7,384 bases of DNA from assembly GCA_937957845.1 (NCBI GenBank), contig CALGOD010000599.1, positions 1-7,384 on the forward strand. The letters are read 5' to 3'. Origin of the DNA: an uncultured Nocardiopsis sp. (GTDB lineage: Bacteria > Actinomycetota > Actinomycetes > Streptosporangiales > Streptosporangiaceae). Positions 1 to 6,522 of this stretch are shown here, piece after piece. The first letter of the stretch is position 1. The number at the start of each line of letters is the position of its first letter. Position numbers and translations under genes: made by a program. A model generated the notes under the pieces. The model was not told the origin of the DNA. It did no database searches and saw only the letters and a list, made by a program, of their open reading frames with translations.

Positions 1-2060
1 GGGCCGCTTCCCGTGTACCCGGGCAGCGGCTCCACCCGAGCGCCTGGTGCCTCGGCTTGGAGAAGTCCCGTGATCTCCATGGCGCGGTCGCACGACATCT
101 CCCAGGCGTCGGCGTGCACCCGCCACGTGCGATCGAAGAACTCCGCCTCCCCGCACACCGGCGAGTGGAGCACTTCCAGGTCCTCACCCCCCAGTTCCTC
201 CCCCTGTTGCGGGTCGGTCAGCTCCACCGCACCGCCCACCTCGATGAAGTCGGCCTCCACCCGCCAGACCTCTCCGCCGTACTCCATGCGCACCGGGTCG
301 CCCTCGGCGTCGAGGGCGACCGTCCCCCGACCGGACTCCTCGACCACCTCTCCGTCCACCACCAACCGGAAGACGAGGGGGGCGGTGTAGGAGCGGCCAT
401 CCGATCCGTCGTCGGAGCCGTCCGGTTCCACCTTCTCGGACTCGGCCATCGCACGCAGGGGCCCGGTGACCAGGAGGGGGTCGAGGTCCTCTGCCTCGAT
501 GGCCCAGTCGGAGACGGCGGGTCGGGGGGCCGTCGCCTCTTCCCAAGGGAGCCCGTAGACGTACAGCCGCCCGTCCATGCCGGCCGCCGCGACCGCCCCC
601 CGACCCAGCGTCTCCCCTCGTAGCAGGAAGGCGTCCTGGTCGGCCGCATAGCGGTACTCGACCCTGGTGAGGCTCTCCTCCAGCACCTCCTCGACGGGCC
701 TTCCGCTCTGGGCGGCGACCCGTTCGGCGTGTGTCTCGGTGTAGCGGTGTTCGATCTCGACCACGAACCCGTCCGCCTCCTCCAGGGTCCGGGCGGCGGT
801 GGCGACCGCCTCGGCCGAAGCGCCGTCGAAGCGGTCGTAGACGACGTAACCTCCGGTGGCCACCGCAGCGGTGACGAGCAGGCCCGCGCCGGCGACCGCC
901 GCCTTCCCCACCCCGGAGCCGAGGGCGCCTCCGACCGCTCCGGTGGCCACGCCCGCGGTTCCAGCCGTCCCCGCCGTGGCTCCGGCGGAACCGGCCACCG
1001 CCCCTCCCGAGCCCGTTCCCACACCGCCAAGGGTGCCTCCGGCGATCCCCGCCGCCGAGACCGCTCCCACGGCGGCCGCCCATCTCCGGGGATCGTGCCC
1101 CGCGTCGTCGACACCGCGCCAGTAGTCGCGCAGCAGGGCGCGAAGGGGCTCGGCGGTGGGTGTCGGCCCGCCCCGAACAGCGGATCCGTGCTCCTCGGCA
1201 GGGGGCAGCAGAGCACGCATGAGTTCCATCGCGCTCGGCCTGTGGGAGGGGTCCACCGCCAAGGCGCTCTCCACCAGGGCCCGCAACGGTTCTGGGACGC
1301 CCTCCACGTCGTGGTCACCGGAACAGACCCGCCGGCGCAGCTCCTGCGGGGTACCTCTACCGAAGGGGTCGCGTCCGGTGGCCGCGAGCGCGACCAGGCC
1401 GCCCCAGGCGAAGACGTCGGCGGCAGCCGCGGCGACCACCCCGGTGTAGCGCTCGGGCGACACCCAGCCGGGGGTTCCGTGAGAGGCGCTCCGATCGGTG
1501 GCGCGTTGGGCCCCGATGGTGGTGGCGATGCCGAAGTCGACGATCTTGGGCCCGTCCGGGGACAGGATGACGTTGCCCGGTTTGATGTCGCGGTGCGCGA
1601 TCCCGGCGGCGTGCAGCGCGGCCAGTCCCTCGGCCGCACCCGCCGCGAACGCGCGCAACATCTCTCCCTCCAGGGGGCCGAACTCGCGCACGTGGCGTCG
1701 CAGGTCGCGTCCGGGGACGTAGTCGAAGGCCAACCAGGGTACTGGAGCGGAGGTGTCGGCGGCGTGCAGGCGCGCGGTGCTCACGCCACGCGCCCGGGCC
1801 AACATCTCCACTTCGCGGGCGAAGGCCTCGCGGTAGTCGTGTTCACGCGCGAGCCCGGCGTGCACGGTCTTGACCGCTACACACCGCCCGTGTTCGTCGA
1901 GGCCGGCGTAGACGGCGCCCATGCCACCCGCGCCGATCCTGCCCGCGATCCGATAGGGACCGATCCTCGTCGGATCGTCCTTCTCCAGGGGTCTGAGTCC
2001 CGGAGGCGGCGAGGCGCCGGTCGATCCGGGGACGAGGGGGGAGGAGGAAACCGCGTTCAT
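1..2060 (-). CDS. Membrane-anchored Ser/Thr protein kinase with C-terminal sensor-like domain (partial, runs off window edge)
   Basis: This is a Hanks-type (PknB-like) Ser/Thr kinase. It starts at ATG 2060 and stays open for 686 codons to base 1, so the C-terminus is outside the window. The kinase domain spans about residues 36-285: Gly-rich loop GAGGMGAV 43-50, Lys64, helix-C Glu83, catalytic HRDIKPGN 156-163, DFG 175-177, GTPGWVSPE 195-203 and Asp215. All catalytic residues are present, and the activation loop has several Thr/Ser (T180, T181, T188, S191, S193). A Gly/Ala-rich stretch (328-385) leads into a hydrophobic segment (about 387-407) with Lys386 before it, probably one transmembrane helix. 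The remaining roughly 280 residues would then be extracellular. They hold beta-rich, charged sequence that could be an LppX/LolA-like fold (inference), and two cysteines (C636, C657) that could form a disulphide. A weak GAAGG ribosome site precedes the ATG by 4 bases. The substrate and signal are unknown. A hairpin separates it from the paa operon, so it is probably a separate transcript. Confidence 0.9.
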   Translation of the reverse strand, partial: MNAVSSSPLVPGSTGASPPPGLRPLEKDDPTRIGPYRIAGRIGAGGMGAVYAGLDEHGRCVAVKTVHAGLAREHDYREAFAREVEMLARARGVSTARLHAADTSAPVPWLAFDYVPGRDLRRHVREFGPLEGEMLRAFAAGAAEGLAALHAAGIAHRDIKPGNVILSPDGPKIVDFGIATTIGAQRATDRSASHGTPGWVSPERYTGVVAAAAADVFAWGGLVALAATGRDPFGRGTPQELRRRVCSGDHDVEGVPEPLRALVESALAVDPSHRPSAMELMRALLPPAEEHGSAVRGGPTPTAEPLRALLRDYWRGVDDAGHDPRRWAAAVGAVSAAGIAGGTLGGVGTGSGGAVAGSAGATAGTAGTAGVATGAVGGALGSGVGKAAVAGAGLLVTAAVATGGYVVYDRFDGASAEAVATAARTLEEADGFVVEIEHRYTETHAERVAAQSGRPVEEVLEESLTRVEYRYAADQDAFLLRGETLGRGAVAAAGMDGRLYVYGLPWEEATAPRPAVSDWAIEAEDLDPLLVTGPLRAMAESEKVEPDGSDDGSDGRSYTAPLVFRLVVDGEVVEESGRGTVALDAEGDPVRMEYGGEVWRVEADFIEVGGAVELTDPQQGEELGGEDLEVLHSPVCGEAEFFDRTWRVHADAWEMSCDRAMEITGLLQAEAPGARVEPLPGYTGSG

Positions 2061-2220
2061 ACGACCTTCAGCACTACCGTCAGGACACGAACCATGTACA
2101 CGGCCGGTCAGACGCCCATGGAGTCGGCGTGGTTCGCGGAAGGACCGTGAATTCCCTGTTCACGTGTGGGGCCGTACTCCGGTGCACACCGGAGTACGGC
2201 CCCACTGTGCCTTCCCCCTC
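2061..2220. other. Intergenic region between paaI and the kinase gene
   Basis: This 160-bp gap contains the 40-nt hairpin at 2166-2205 and the presumed promoter of the kinase gene. On the minus strand a CTGACC sits roughly 50 bases before the kinase start, but I cannot pair it with a good -10 at proper spacing. I therefore do not call a promoter. An ATG at 2095 (minus strand) is out of frame with the kinase. Confidence 0.6.
2166..2205 (-). terminator. Perfect 19-bp-stem hairpin, probable terminator of the paa operon
   Basis: The arms 2166-2184 and 2187-2205 are perfectly complementary over 19 bp and are separated by two bases, so the real loop is about 4-6 nt once the innermost pairs open. 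The hairpin begins 15 bases after the paaI stop codon. No T-run follows it on either strand, which is common for actinomycete hairpin terminators. Its symmetry means it could act in both directions. It could also be a long operator palindrome for the kinase gene, but its position right after paaI favours termination. Confidence 0.75.
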
Positions 2221-2628
2221 TCAGTCCCTTCGGGGAAGGGTGCGGCTGCGTCCGCGGAACTCGGCGATGACCTCCTCGCCCCGGCGCACCGTGACGTCGT
2301 ACAGCCCGCTACGGCCGAACAACACCCTCTCCCGGGCGGTGGCCACCAGCACGTCGCCCTCGCGTGCGGAGGCCACGAAGGTCACGTCGGCCCCGGAGGC
2401 CACCGTCACTCCCCCACCGTCCACGTTGCACGCGCACGCGAAGGCGGTGTCGGCCAGGGTGAACACGAACCCGCCGTGGGCGATGCCGTGCCCGTTGACC
2501 ATCAAAGGGCCCACGGTCATCTCCACCACGGCCAGCCCGTCACTGGCCTCCACCAGACGCATCCCCAGGTTCTTGGAGGCCCGGTCGGCCTCGAACATCC
2601 GCCAGGCGGTCTCGTTGCGCGCGCTCAT
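2221..2628 (-). CDS. paaI: PaaI, hotdog-fold phenylacetyl-CoA-pathway thioesterase
   Basis: This 135-residue protein has the size of PaaI thioesterases (about 140 aa). It carries the family core GHGIAHGG (46-53) followed by LADTAFACACN. Asp60 falls where the catalytic Asp of E. coli PaaI lies, just after the HGG motif. PaaI hydrolyses aryl- and hydroxyaryl-acetyl-CoA thioesters in the cytosol and is thought to release CoA trapped in dead-end intermediates. The reading frame continues upstream of the ATG, but ATG 2628 is chosen because it overlaps the paaE stop in an ATGA (2625-2628). No clear Shine-Dalgarno lies before it, so it probably depends on translational coupling to paaE. It is the last gene of the operon, with a hairpin right after its stop. 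Confidence 0.93.
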   Translation of the reverse strand: MSARNETAWRMFEADRASKNLGMRLVEASDGLAVVEMTVGPLMVNGHGIAHGGFVFTLADTAFACACNVDGGGVTVASGADVTFVASAREGDVLVATARERVLFGRSGLYDVTVRRGEEVIAEFRGRSRTLPRRD

Positions 2629-3725
2629 GAGTCGAAGTCCACGGTCACGGTGTCGGTCTGGGGCAGTGCCTGGCAGGACAGGGCGTAGCCCTCCTCGACC
2701 TCGGCGTCGGTGAGCGCGTAGTTGCGCCGCATCCGTACCTCGCCGTCGCACACCTTGACCCGGCAGGTGCCGCACACCCCGCCCTTGCAGGCGAAGGGCA
2801 GGTCGGGGCGGTAGCGCTGGGCGGCGTCCAGCACGGGAACCCCCCGGGGCAGGGTCAGGGTGGTGCTGCGCCCGTCCAGTACGACGGTGACCTCGCTGGA
2901 GGGCCCCTCCACCTCGGGATCCTCGTGTCGGGACTGGGGCGGCGGTTCGTCGCCCTCCACGAAGAACAGCTCCTGGTGCACCCTGTCACCGGGCACGCCC
3001 CGGTCGGTTAGCACCTTCTGGGCGTCGGTGACCATGCCGTAGGGGCCGCACAGCCACCAGTGGTCCACGGCGTCCGCGGCCACGATCGTGTCCAGAAGCC
3101 GTTCCAGCTTGGCGCCGTCCAGACGCCCGGTGAACAGTTCGACCTCACGGGGTTCACGCGAGAGCACGTGCACCAGCTCGAAGCGGGGACCGAAGGCGTC
3201 CTTCAGGTCGGCGATCTCGTCGGCGAACATCACCGTGTCGCTGCGGCGATTGCCGTACAGGAGGGTGACGTGGGAGTCGGTGCGGCGCAGCAGTGAGGAG
3301 GCCATGGACAGCACCGGGGTGATCCCCGAGCCGGCGGCGATCATCACGTGGCGGGCCGCGGTCTCCAGGTCGGGGGTGAACCGGCCGGTGGGGACGCCCA
3401 CCTCGATCTCGTCGCCCGGCTCGACCTCGTTGACGAGCCAGCTGGAGAAGAGTCCGCCCGAGACCAGGCGCACGCCCACACGGGGCGCCTCGCCCACGGG
3501 GGCGCACACCGAGTAGCTGCGCCGCTCCTGTACCCCGTCCACCTCGCGACGTAGGGTCAGCGACTGCCCGGGGGCGAACGCGAACTCCTCGGCCAGGTGG
3601 TCGGGGACGTCGAAGGTGACGGCGACGGCGTCATCGCACAGGCGCTCGACGGCGGCCACGCGCAGCCGGTGGAACGCGCCCCGGCGGCGCACGGCTCCGG
3701 GGGCGTCGGTGACGGATGTGGTCAC
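2625..3725 (-). CDS. paaE: PaaE, NADPH-dependent reductase subunit of phenylacetyl-CoA 1,2-epoxidase
   Basis: The product has 366 residues, close to E. coli PaaE (about 356). It has three parts in order: an FAD-binding beta-barrel (about 18-120, with RRSYS 68-72), an NAD(P)-binding domain (GSGITP 132-137; CGPYGM 226-231), and a C-terminal plant-type [2Fe-2S] ferredoxin domain. The cluster ligands are C313, C318, C321 and C351 (CX4CX2C...C), all present. It moves electrons from NADPH through FAD and the Fe-S cluster to the diiron centre of PaaA. The start is GTG 3725: a strong AAGGAGAT site at 3732-3739 lies 8 bases upstream (counted from GGAG), overlapping the end of paaD. Longer readings of the frame would run through paaD and have no such support. 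Only 2 bases separate it from the paaD stop, and it overlaps paaI by ATGA. Confidence 0.96.
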   Translation of the reverse strand: MTTSVTDAPGAVRRRGAFHRLRVAAVERLCDDAVAVTFDVPDHLAEEFAFAPGQSLTLRREVDGVQERRSYSVCAPVGEAPRVGVRLVSGGLFSSWLVNEVEPGDEIEVGVPTGRFTPDLETAARHVMIAAGSGITPVLSMASSLLRRTDSHVTLLYGNRRSDTVMFADEIADLKDAFGPRFELVHVLSREPREVELFTGRLDGAKLERLLDTIVAADAVDHWWLCGPYGMVTDAQKVLTDRGVPGDRVHQELFFVEGDEPPPQSRHEDPEVEGPSSEVTVVLDGRSTTLTLPRGVPVLDAAQRYRPDLPFACKGGVCGTCRVKVCDGEVRMRRNYALTDAEVEEGYALSCQALPQTDTVTVDFDS

Positions 3726-3727
3726 GG

Positions 3728-4249
3728 TCAGATCTCCTTGACGTGCTCGAACGGTTCGAGGCAGGACTGGCACCGGTGCAGTGACTTGCAGGACGTCGCG
3801 CCGAAGCGGGACAGTTCCTCGGTCCGTTCGGAGCCGCACTGTGGACAGTGCGGGACGGTACGGGTGGGCAGCAGGGTCAGCGGGACGGACCCGCTCGCAC
3901 GCCTGGGGGCCGCGCCGGGAGGCGAGATGCCGTTCTCCAGGAGCTTGCGTCTGCCCTCGTCGGTGATCCAGTCGGTGCTCCACGGCGGGGACAGTTCGGT
4001 GTGCACCTGCACCTGGTCGAATCCCGCGGCGCGCACGGCGCGGTGCACGTCCGCGCGCATCTCGGCCAGGGCGGGGCAGCCGGAGTAGGTGGGGGTGATC
4101 CACACCCTCGCGGTGCCCTCGTCCCCGATCTCCACCCGGCGCAGGATGCCCAGGTCGGCCAGGGTGAGCATGGGCAGTTCGGGGTCGGTGACCGCGGCGG
4201 CGGCCTTCCAGAGACGGTCGCGTTGCTCTTCTCGGGTCGTGGTCACCAT
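3728..4249 (-). CDS. paaD: PaaD, DUF59/MIP18-type assembly factor of the phenylacetyl-CoA epoxidase
   Basis: The product has 173 residues. The N-terminal part (about 8-90) is a DUF59/MIP18 domain with DPELP (22-26), LADLGI (30-35) and TPTYSGCP (52-59), which carries the conserved Cys58. The C-terminal part is a cysteine cluster, CPQC at 135-138, Cys154 and CQSC at 160-163, likely binding zinc or an Fe-S cluster. PaaD is not part of the purified epoxidase; family knowledge and its DUF59 kinship with Fe-S assembly proteins suggest a maturation role. The start is ambiguous: ATG 4249 overlaps paaC by 7 bp with GGAGG only 4 bases upstream, while the next codon, GTG 4246, gives a GTGA overlap with the paaC stop and a better 7-base spacing. 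The two differ by one residue. Confidence 0.94.
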   Translation of the reverse strand: MVTTTREEQRDRLWKAAAAVTDPELPMLTLADLGILRRVEIGDEGTARVWITPTYSGCPALAEMRADVHRAVRAAGFDQVQVHTELSPPWSTDWITDEGRRKLLENGISPPGAAPRRASGSVPLTLLPTRTVPHCPQCGSERTEELSRFGATSCKSLHRCQSCLEPFEHVKEI

Positions 4250-5121
4250 GTCGCCTCCGGGTGCTCTCGGGCCACCTTCTGCAGTTCTGTGAGCAAAGGG
4301 GCCAGTTCGGCGGTGTGCGTTCCCTGACGTCCGGCCACGACCGGTTCGGGGAAGGGCGCGGGGGCGTCCAGGGTGGCGGTGGTCAGTACCTCGGTCAGGA
4401 CCCGGTGCACCTCCTGGCTCACCTCGGCGGGGTCCACGCCCACCCCCTGTGCGGCCATGCGGGCCTCCACGGGGTGGGTGGCGAACAACTCTCCGGTCAT
4501 CGGCCACACGTCGGCGACGGCGGCGACCATGCGTTCGCGGGAGTAGGGCGTGCCGTCTCCCAGTCGCAGTGCCCAGGAGACCGCGTACTCGCGGTGGTAG
4601 GCCAACTCGTTGACGGCCTTGGCCGCGACGGCGGCGAGCACGGGGTCCTTGCTGGAGGACAGACGGGAGAACACGGCCAGGCGTGCGCTGGAGAGCACCA
4701 GCAGGGTGAGGATCGCGCGCGCGAAGTCGCCCCTGGGCGCCTCCGCCAGCTGGACGTTGCGGAACTCCTCCGGACCGCGCCAGTAGGCGAAGGCGTCCTC
4801 GTCACGGCCGGAACCGTCGGCCTGGCCGGCGCGGGCCAGCAACAGGCGGGCCTGGCCGATCAGGTCCAGGGCGATGTTGGCCAGCGCGACCTCTTCCTCC
4901 AGTTCCGGCGCGTCGGTGACCCAGTCGGTGAGCCTTTGGGCCTGCACCAGCGCGTCGTCGCCCAGCATCTGGCAGTACAGCGCCAGGTCGTCGCCGTCCA
5001 CCCCCTCGGGCACGGTGGTGTCCACCCCGGCGAGGGCGTCGGTGAAGCCGGTCCCGAAGGCCCAGCGGGCGTCGCCGCCGTGTTCCTCGCTCAGGGCCGA
5101 ATAGATGTGGTCGCCGCTCAT
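4243..5121 (-). CDS. paaC: PaaC, structural (non-catalytic) subunit of phenylacetyl-CoA 1,2-epoxidase
   Basis: The 292-residue product is a ferritin-like four-helix subunit paralogous to PaaA. Recognisable blocks are LGDDALVQAQRL (53-64), APELEEEVALANIALDLIGQAR (71-92), DEDAFAYWR, EEFRNVQLAE and the closing GTHTAELAPLLTELQ. Where PaaA has the diiron motif DEAGH, PaaC has DLIGQ (86-90), with Leu87 and Gln90 in place of the Glu and His ligands, which fits its known role as a structural partner of PaaA. It is longer than E. coli PaaC (about 248 aa): homology begins near residue 47, leaving about 41 extra N-terminal residues. ATG 5121 is supported by AAAGGA about 8 bases upstream. A 42-bp gap follows paaB, the largest inside the operon. 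The gene overlaps paaD at its end. Confidence 0.95.
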   Translation of the reverse strand: MSGDHIYSALSEEHGGDARWAFGTGFTDALAGVDTTVPEGVDGDDLALYCQMLGDDALVQAQRLTDWVTDAPELEEEVALANIALDLIGQARLLLARAGQADGSGRDEDAFAYWRGPEEFRNVQLAEAPRGDFARAILTLLVLSSARLAVFSRLSSSKDPVLAAVAAKAVNELAYHREYAVSWALRLGDGTPYSRERMVAAVADVWPMTGELFATHPVEARMAAQGVGVDPAEVSQEVHRVLTEVLTTATLDAPAPFPEPVVAGRQGTHTAELAPLLTELQKVAREHPEATW

Positions 5122-5163
5122 TGGTTGTTTCCTTTGGCCTCGTGTTCGCGCTGTTCCACCGAT

Positions 5164-5484
5164 TCAGATGTGCGGAACGTCCTCGGGGATGGGGTAGAAG
5201 GTCGGATGGCGGTAGACCTTGTCGCCACTGGGCGCGAAGTAGGGATCCTTCTCGTCGGGGCTGGAGGCGGCGATGTGCTCGGCGCGCACCACCCAGATGC
5301 TCACGCCCTCGTTACGGCGGGTGTAGAGGTTGCGGGCGTTGTGCAGCGCCATGTGGTCGTCGGCGGCGTGCAGGGACCCCACGTGGACGTGGTTGAGGCC
5401 GCGCTTGCCGCGTACGAAGACCTCGTACAGGGGCCACTCGGGACGGGCCGCTCCGGAGGTGGTGCCGTTGGTGTCGTTGCTCAT
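5164..5484 (-). CDS. paaB: PaaB, small subunit of phenylacetyl-CoA 1,2-epoxidase
   Basis: The product has 106 residues, slightly longer than E. coli PaaB (about 95). The PaaB core is clear: WPLYEVFVRGKRGLNHVHVGSL from residue 17, then DDHMALHNARNLYTRRNEGVSIWVV, and a C-terminal DPYFAPSGDKVYRHPTFY. PaaB has no cofactor; it bridges PaaAC dimers in the cytosolic epoxidase and is needed for activity. The first 15 or so residues are Ser/Thr/Gly-rich and probably disordered. The start ATG 5484 overlaps the paaA stop in an ATGA (5481-5484), with a GGAAGG ribosome site about 7 bases upstream inside paaA, so the two are translationally coupled. Confidence 0.96.
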   Translation of the reverse strand: MSNDTNGTTSGAARPEWPLYEVFVRGKRGLNHVHVGSLHAADDHMALHNARNLYTRRNEGVSIWVVRAEHIAASSPDEKDPYFAPSGDKVYRHPTFYPIPEDVPHI

Positions 5485-6452
5485 GCCGCGGCCTTCCTGG
5501 CGCTGTGCTTGTCGGCGTAGGCGGTGGCGGCCTCACGGACCCACTCGCCCTTCTCGTGTGCGGCCCGACGCCGCTGGATGCGTTCGGCGTTCTTGGGTCC
5601 CGAGCCGGAGATGACCCGCTTGAACTCGTCCCAGTCGGGCTCACCGAAGTCGTAGTGGCCGCGTTCGTCGTTCCAGGTCAGTTCGGGGTCGGGCAGGGTG
5701 ACGCCGAGCCGTTCGGCCTGGGGGACGGTCATGTCGACGAACTTCTGGCGCAGGTCGTCGTTGGTGTCGCGCTTGATGCGCCAGGCCATGGACTGCTTGG
5801 TGTTGGGCGACTCGGCGTCGGGCGGACCGAACATCATCAGGGAGGGCCACCACCAGCGGTCCACGGCGTCCTGGACCATCCGGCGCTGTTCCTCGGTGCC
5901 CTCCATCATGCGCATGAGCAGTTCGTAGCCCTGGCGCTGGTGGAAGGACTCCTCCTTGCAGATGCGCACCATGGCGCGGGCGTAGGGACCGAAGGAGCTA
6001 CGGCACAGCGGGACCTGGTTGCAGATGGCGGCGCCGTCGACCAGCCAGCCGATCACACCGACGTCGGCGAAGGTCAGCGAGGGATAGTTGAAGATCGAGG
6101 AGTACTTCTGTCGTCCCTCGATGAGTCGCCGGGTCAGGTCGGCGCGGTCCACGCCCAGGGTCTCGGCGGCCGCGTACAGGTACAGACCGTGTCCCGCCTC
6201 GTCCTGGACCTTGGCCAACAGGATGGCTTTACGACGCAGGCTGGGCGCCGAGGCGATCCAGTCGCCCTCGGGCTGCATACCGATGATCTCCGAGTGCGCG
6301 TGCTGGGAGACCTGGCGTACCAGCGTCTTGCGATAGCCCTCGGGCATCCAGTCACGCGGCTCGATGCGCTGGTCGGCGGCGATCCTGGCGTCGAACTCGG
6401 CCTGGAGTTCCGTGGTGGCGCCGGGGGGCGCCGGGGCCGTGTGCGTCGTCAT
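5481..6452 (-). CDS. paaA: PaaA, catalytic diiron subunit of phenylacetyl-CoA 1,2-epoxidase
   Basis: The product has 323 residues with strong similarity to E. coli PaaA (about 309). It is the ferritin-like oxygenase subunit that inserts one oxygen atom of O2 into the ring of phenylacetyl-CoA. Diiron-ligand motifs are intact: HAHSE (51-55, Glu55), DEAGH (84-88, Glu85 and His88) and KEESFH (166-171, Glu168 and His171). Other family blocks are DWMPEGYRKTL, KYSSIFNYP and GVIGWLVDGAA. I choose ATG 6452 (MTTHTAP) because GGGGAG at 6459-6464 lies 6 bases before it. The in-frame ATG at 6470 would add six residues but has no ribosome site and overlaps the operator. It is the first gene of the operon, downstream of a promoter with a PaaR-type palindrome, and overlaps paaB by 4 bp. 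Confidence 0.97.
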   Translation of the reverse strand: MTTHTAPAPPGATTELQAEFDARIAADQRIEPRDWMPEGYRKTLVRQVSQHAHSEIIGMQPEGDWIASAPSLRRKAILLAKVQDEAGHGLYLYAAAETLGVDRADLTRRLIEGRQKYSSIFNYPSLTFADVGVIGWLVDGAAICNQVPLCRSSFGPYARAMVRICKEESFHQRQGYELLMRMMEGTEEQRRMVQDAVDRWWWPSLMMFGPPDAESPNTKQSMAWRIKRDTNDDLRQKFVDMTVPQAERLGVTLPDPELTWNDERGHYDFGEPDWDEFKRVISGSGPKNAERIQRRRAAHEKGEWVREAATAYADKHSARKAAA

Positions 6453-6458
6453 TGGCAT

Positions 6459-6464
6459 CTCCCC
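6459..6464 (-). promoter_or_regulatory. Shine-Dalgarno site of paaA that decides its start
   Basis: GGGGAG on the minus strand lies 6 bases before ATG 6452. The longer in-frame start at 6470 would place this site inside the coding sequence and has only operator sequence upstream of it, so the shorter start is preferred. Confidence 0.75.
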
Positions 6465-6467
6465 ATT

Positions 6468-6489
6468 CATAACCGAACGTTCGGTCAGT
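6468..6489. promoter_or_regulatory. PaaR-type (TetR family) operator in front of paaA
   Basis: The core ACCGAACGTTCGGT (6472-6485) is a perfect 14-bp palindrome. It fits the core ACCGNNCGNNCGGT of the operator described for the TetR-family repressor PaaR of phenylacetate genes in Corynebacterium. The right flank also matches (NAGT at 6486-6489); the left flank (6468-6471) matches poorly. It lies 4 bases downstream of the predicted -10 and covers the likely transcription start, so a bound repressor would block transcription. In the known systems phenylacetyl-CoA releases PaaR. The regulator gene is not in this window, and other TetR proteins use similar palindromes. Confidence 0.8.
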
Positions 6490-6493
6490 AATT

Positions 6494-6522
6494 AGTATCC
6501 CTGGAATCCCCCGCCCGGGCAA
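6494..6522 (-). promoter_or_regulatory. Predicted sigma70/HrdB-type promoter of the paa operon
   Basis: Reading the minus strand, TTGCCC (6522-6517) serves as -35 and GATACT (6499-6494) as -10, with a 17-base spacer. Both match four of six consensus positions. The predicted transcription start is near 6487, giving a leader of about 35 bases before ATG 6452. The AT-rich run around the -10 stands out in this GC-rich DNA. The -35 overlaps the end and loop of the upstream terminator hairpin. Confidence 0.6.

Noticed and set aside
218..1639. Minus-strand 473-codon frame inside the kinase gene
   Set aside because: It is a shifted frame of the kinase gene, rich in Pro/Arg/Ser; the in-frame kinase reading from ATG 2060 carries all catalytic motifs and extends past the window edge.
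729..2150. Long open frame (473 codons) on the plus strand opposite the kinase gene
   Set aside because: It is antisense to a convincing kinase domain in high-GC DNA, where opposite-strand frames stay open by codon bias. Its translation is Gly/Arg-rich with no recognisable motif.
2625..4103. Longer 492-residue version of PaaE
   Set aside because: The extra N-terminal part is out-of-frame paaD sequence with Arg/Pro-rich composition. GTG 3725 has a strong ribosome site and gives the normal PaaE length.
4261..5520. Plus-strand 419-codon frame opposite paaC and paaB
   Set aside because: The minus-strand frames encode clear PaaC and PaaB. The plus-strand product is Gly/Val/His-rich low-complexity typical of antisense shadows.
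5505..6491. Plus-strand 328-codon frame opposite paaA
   Set aside because: It mirrors paaA almost exactly, and paaA is one of the most certain genes here.
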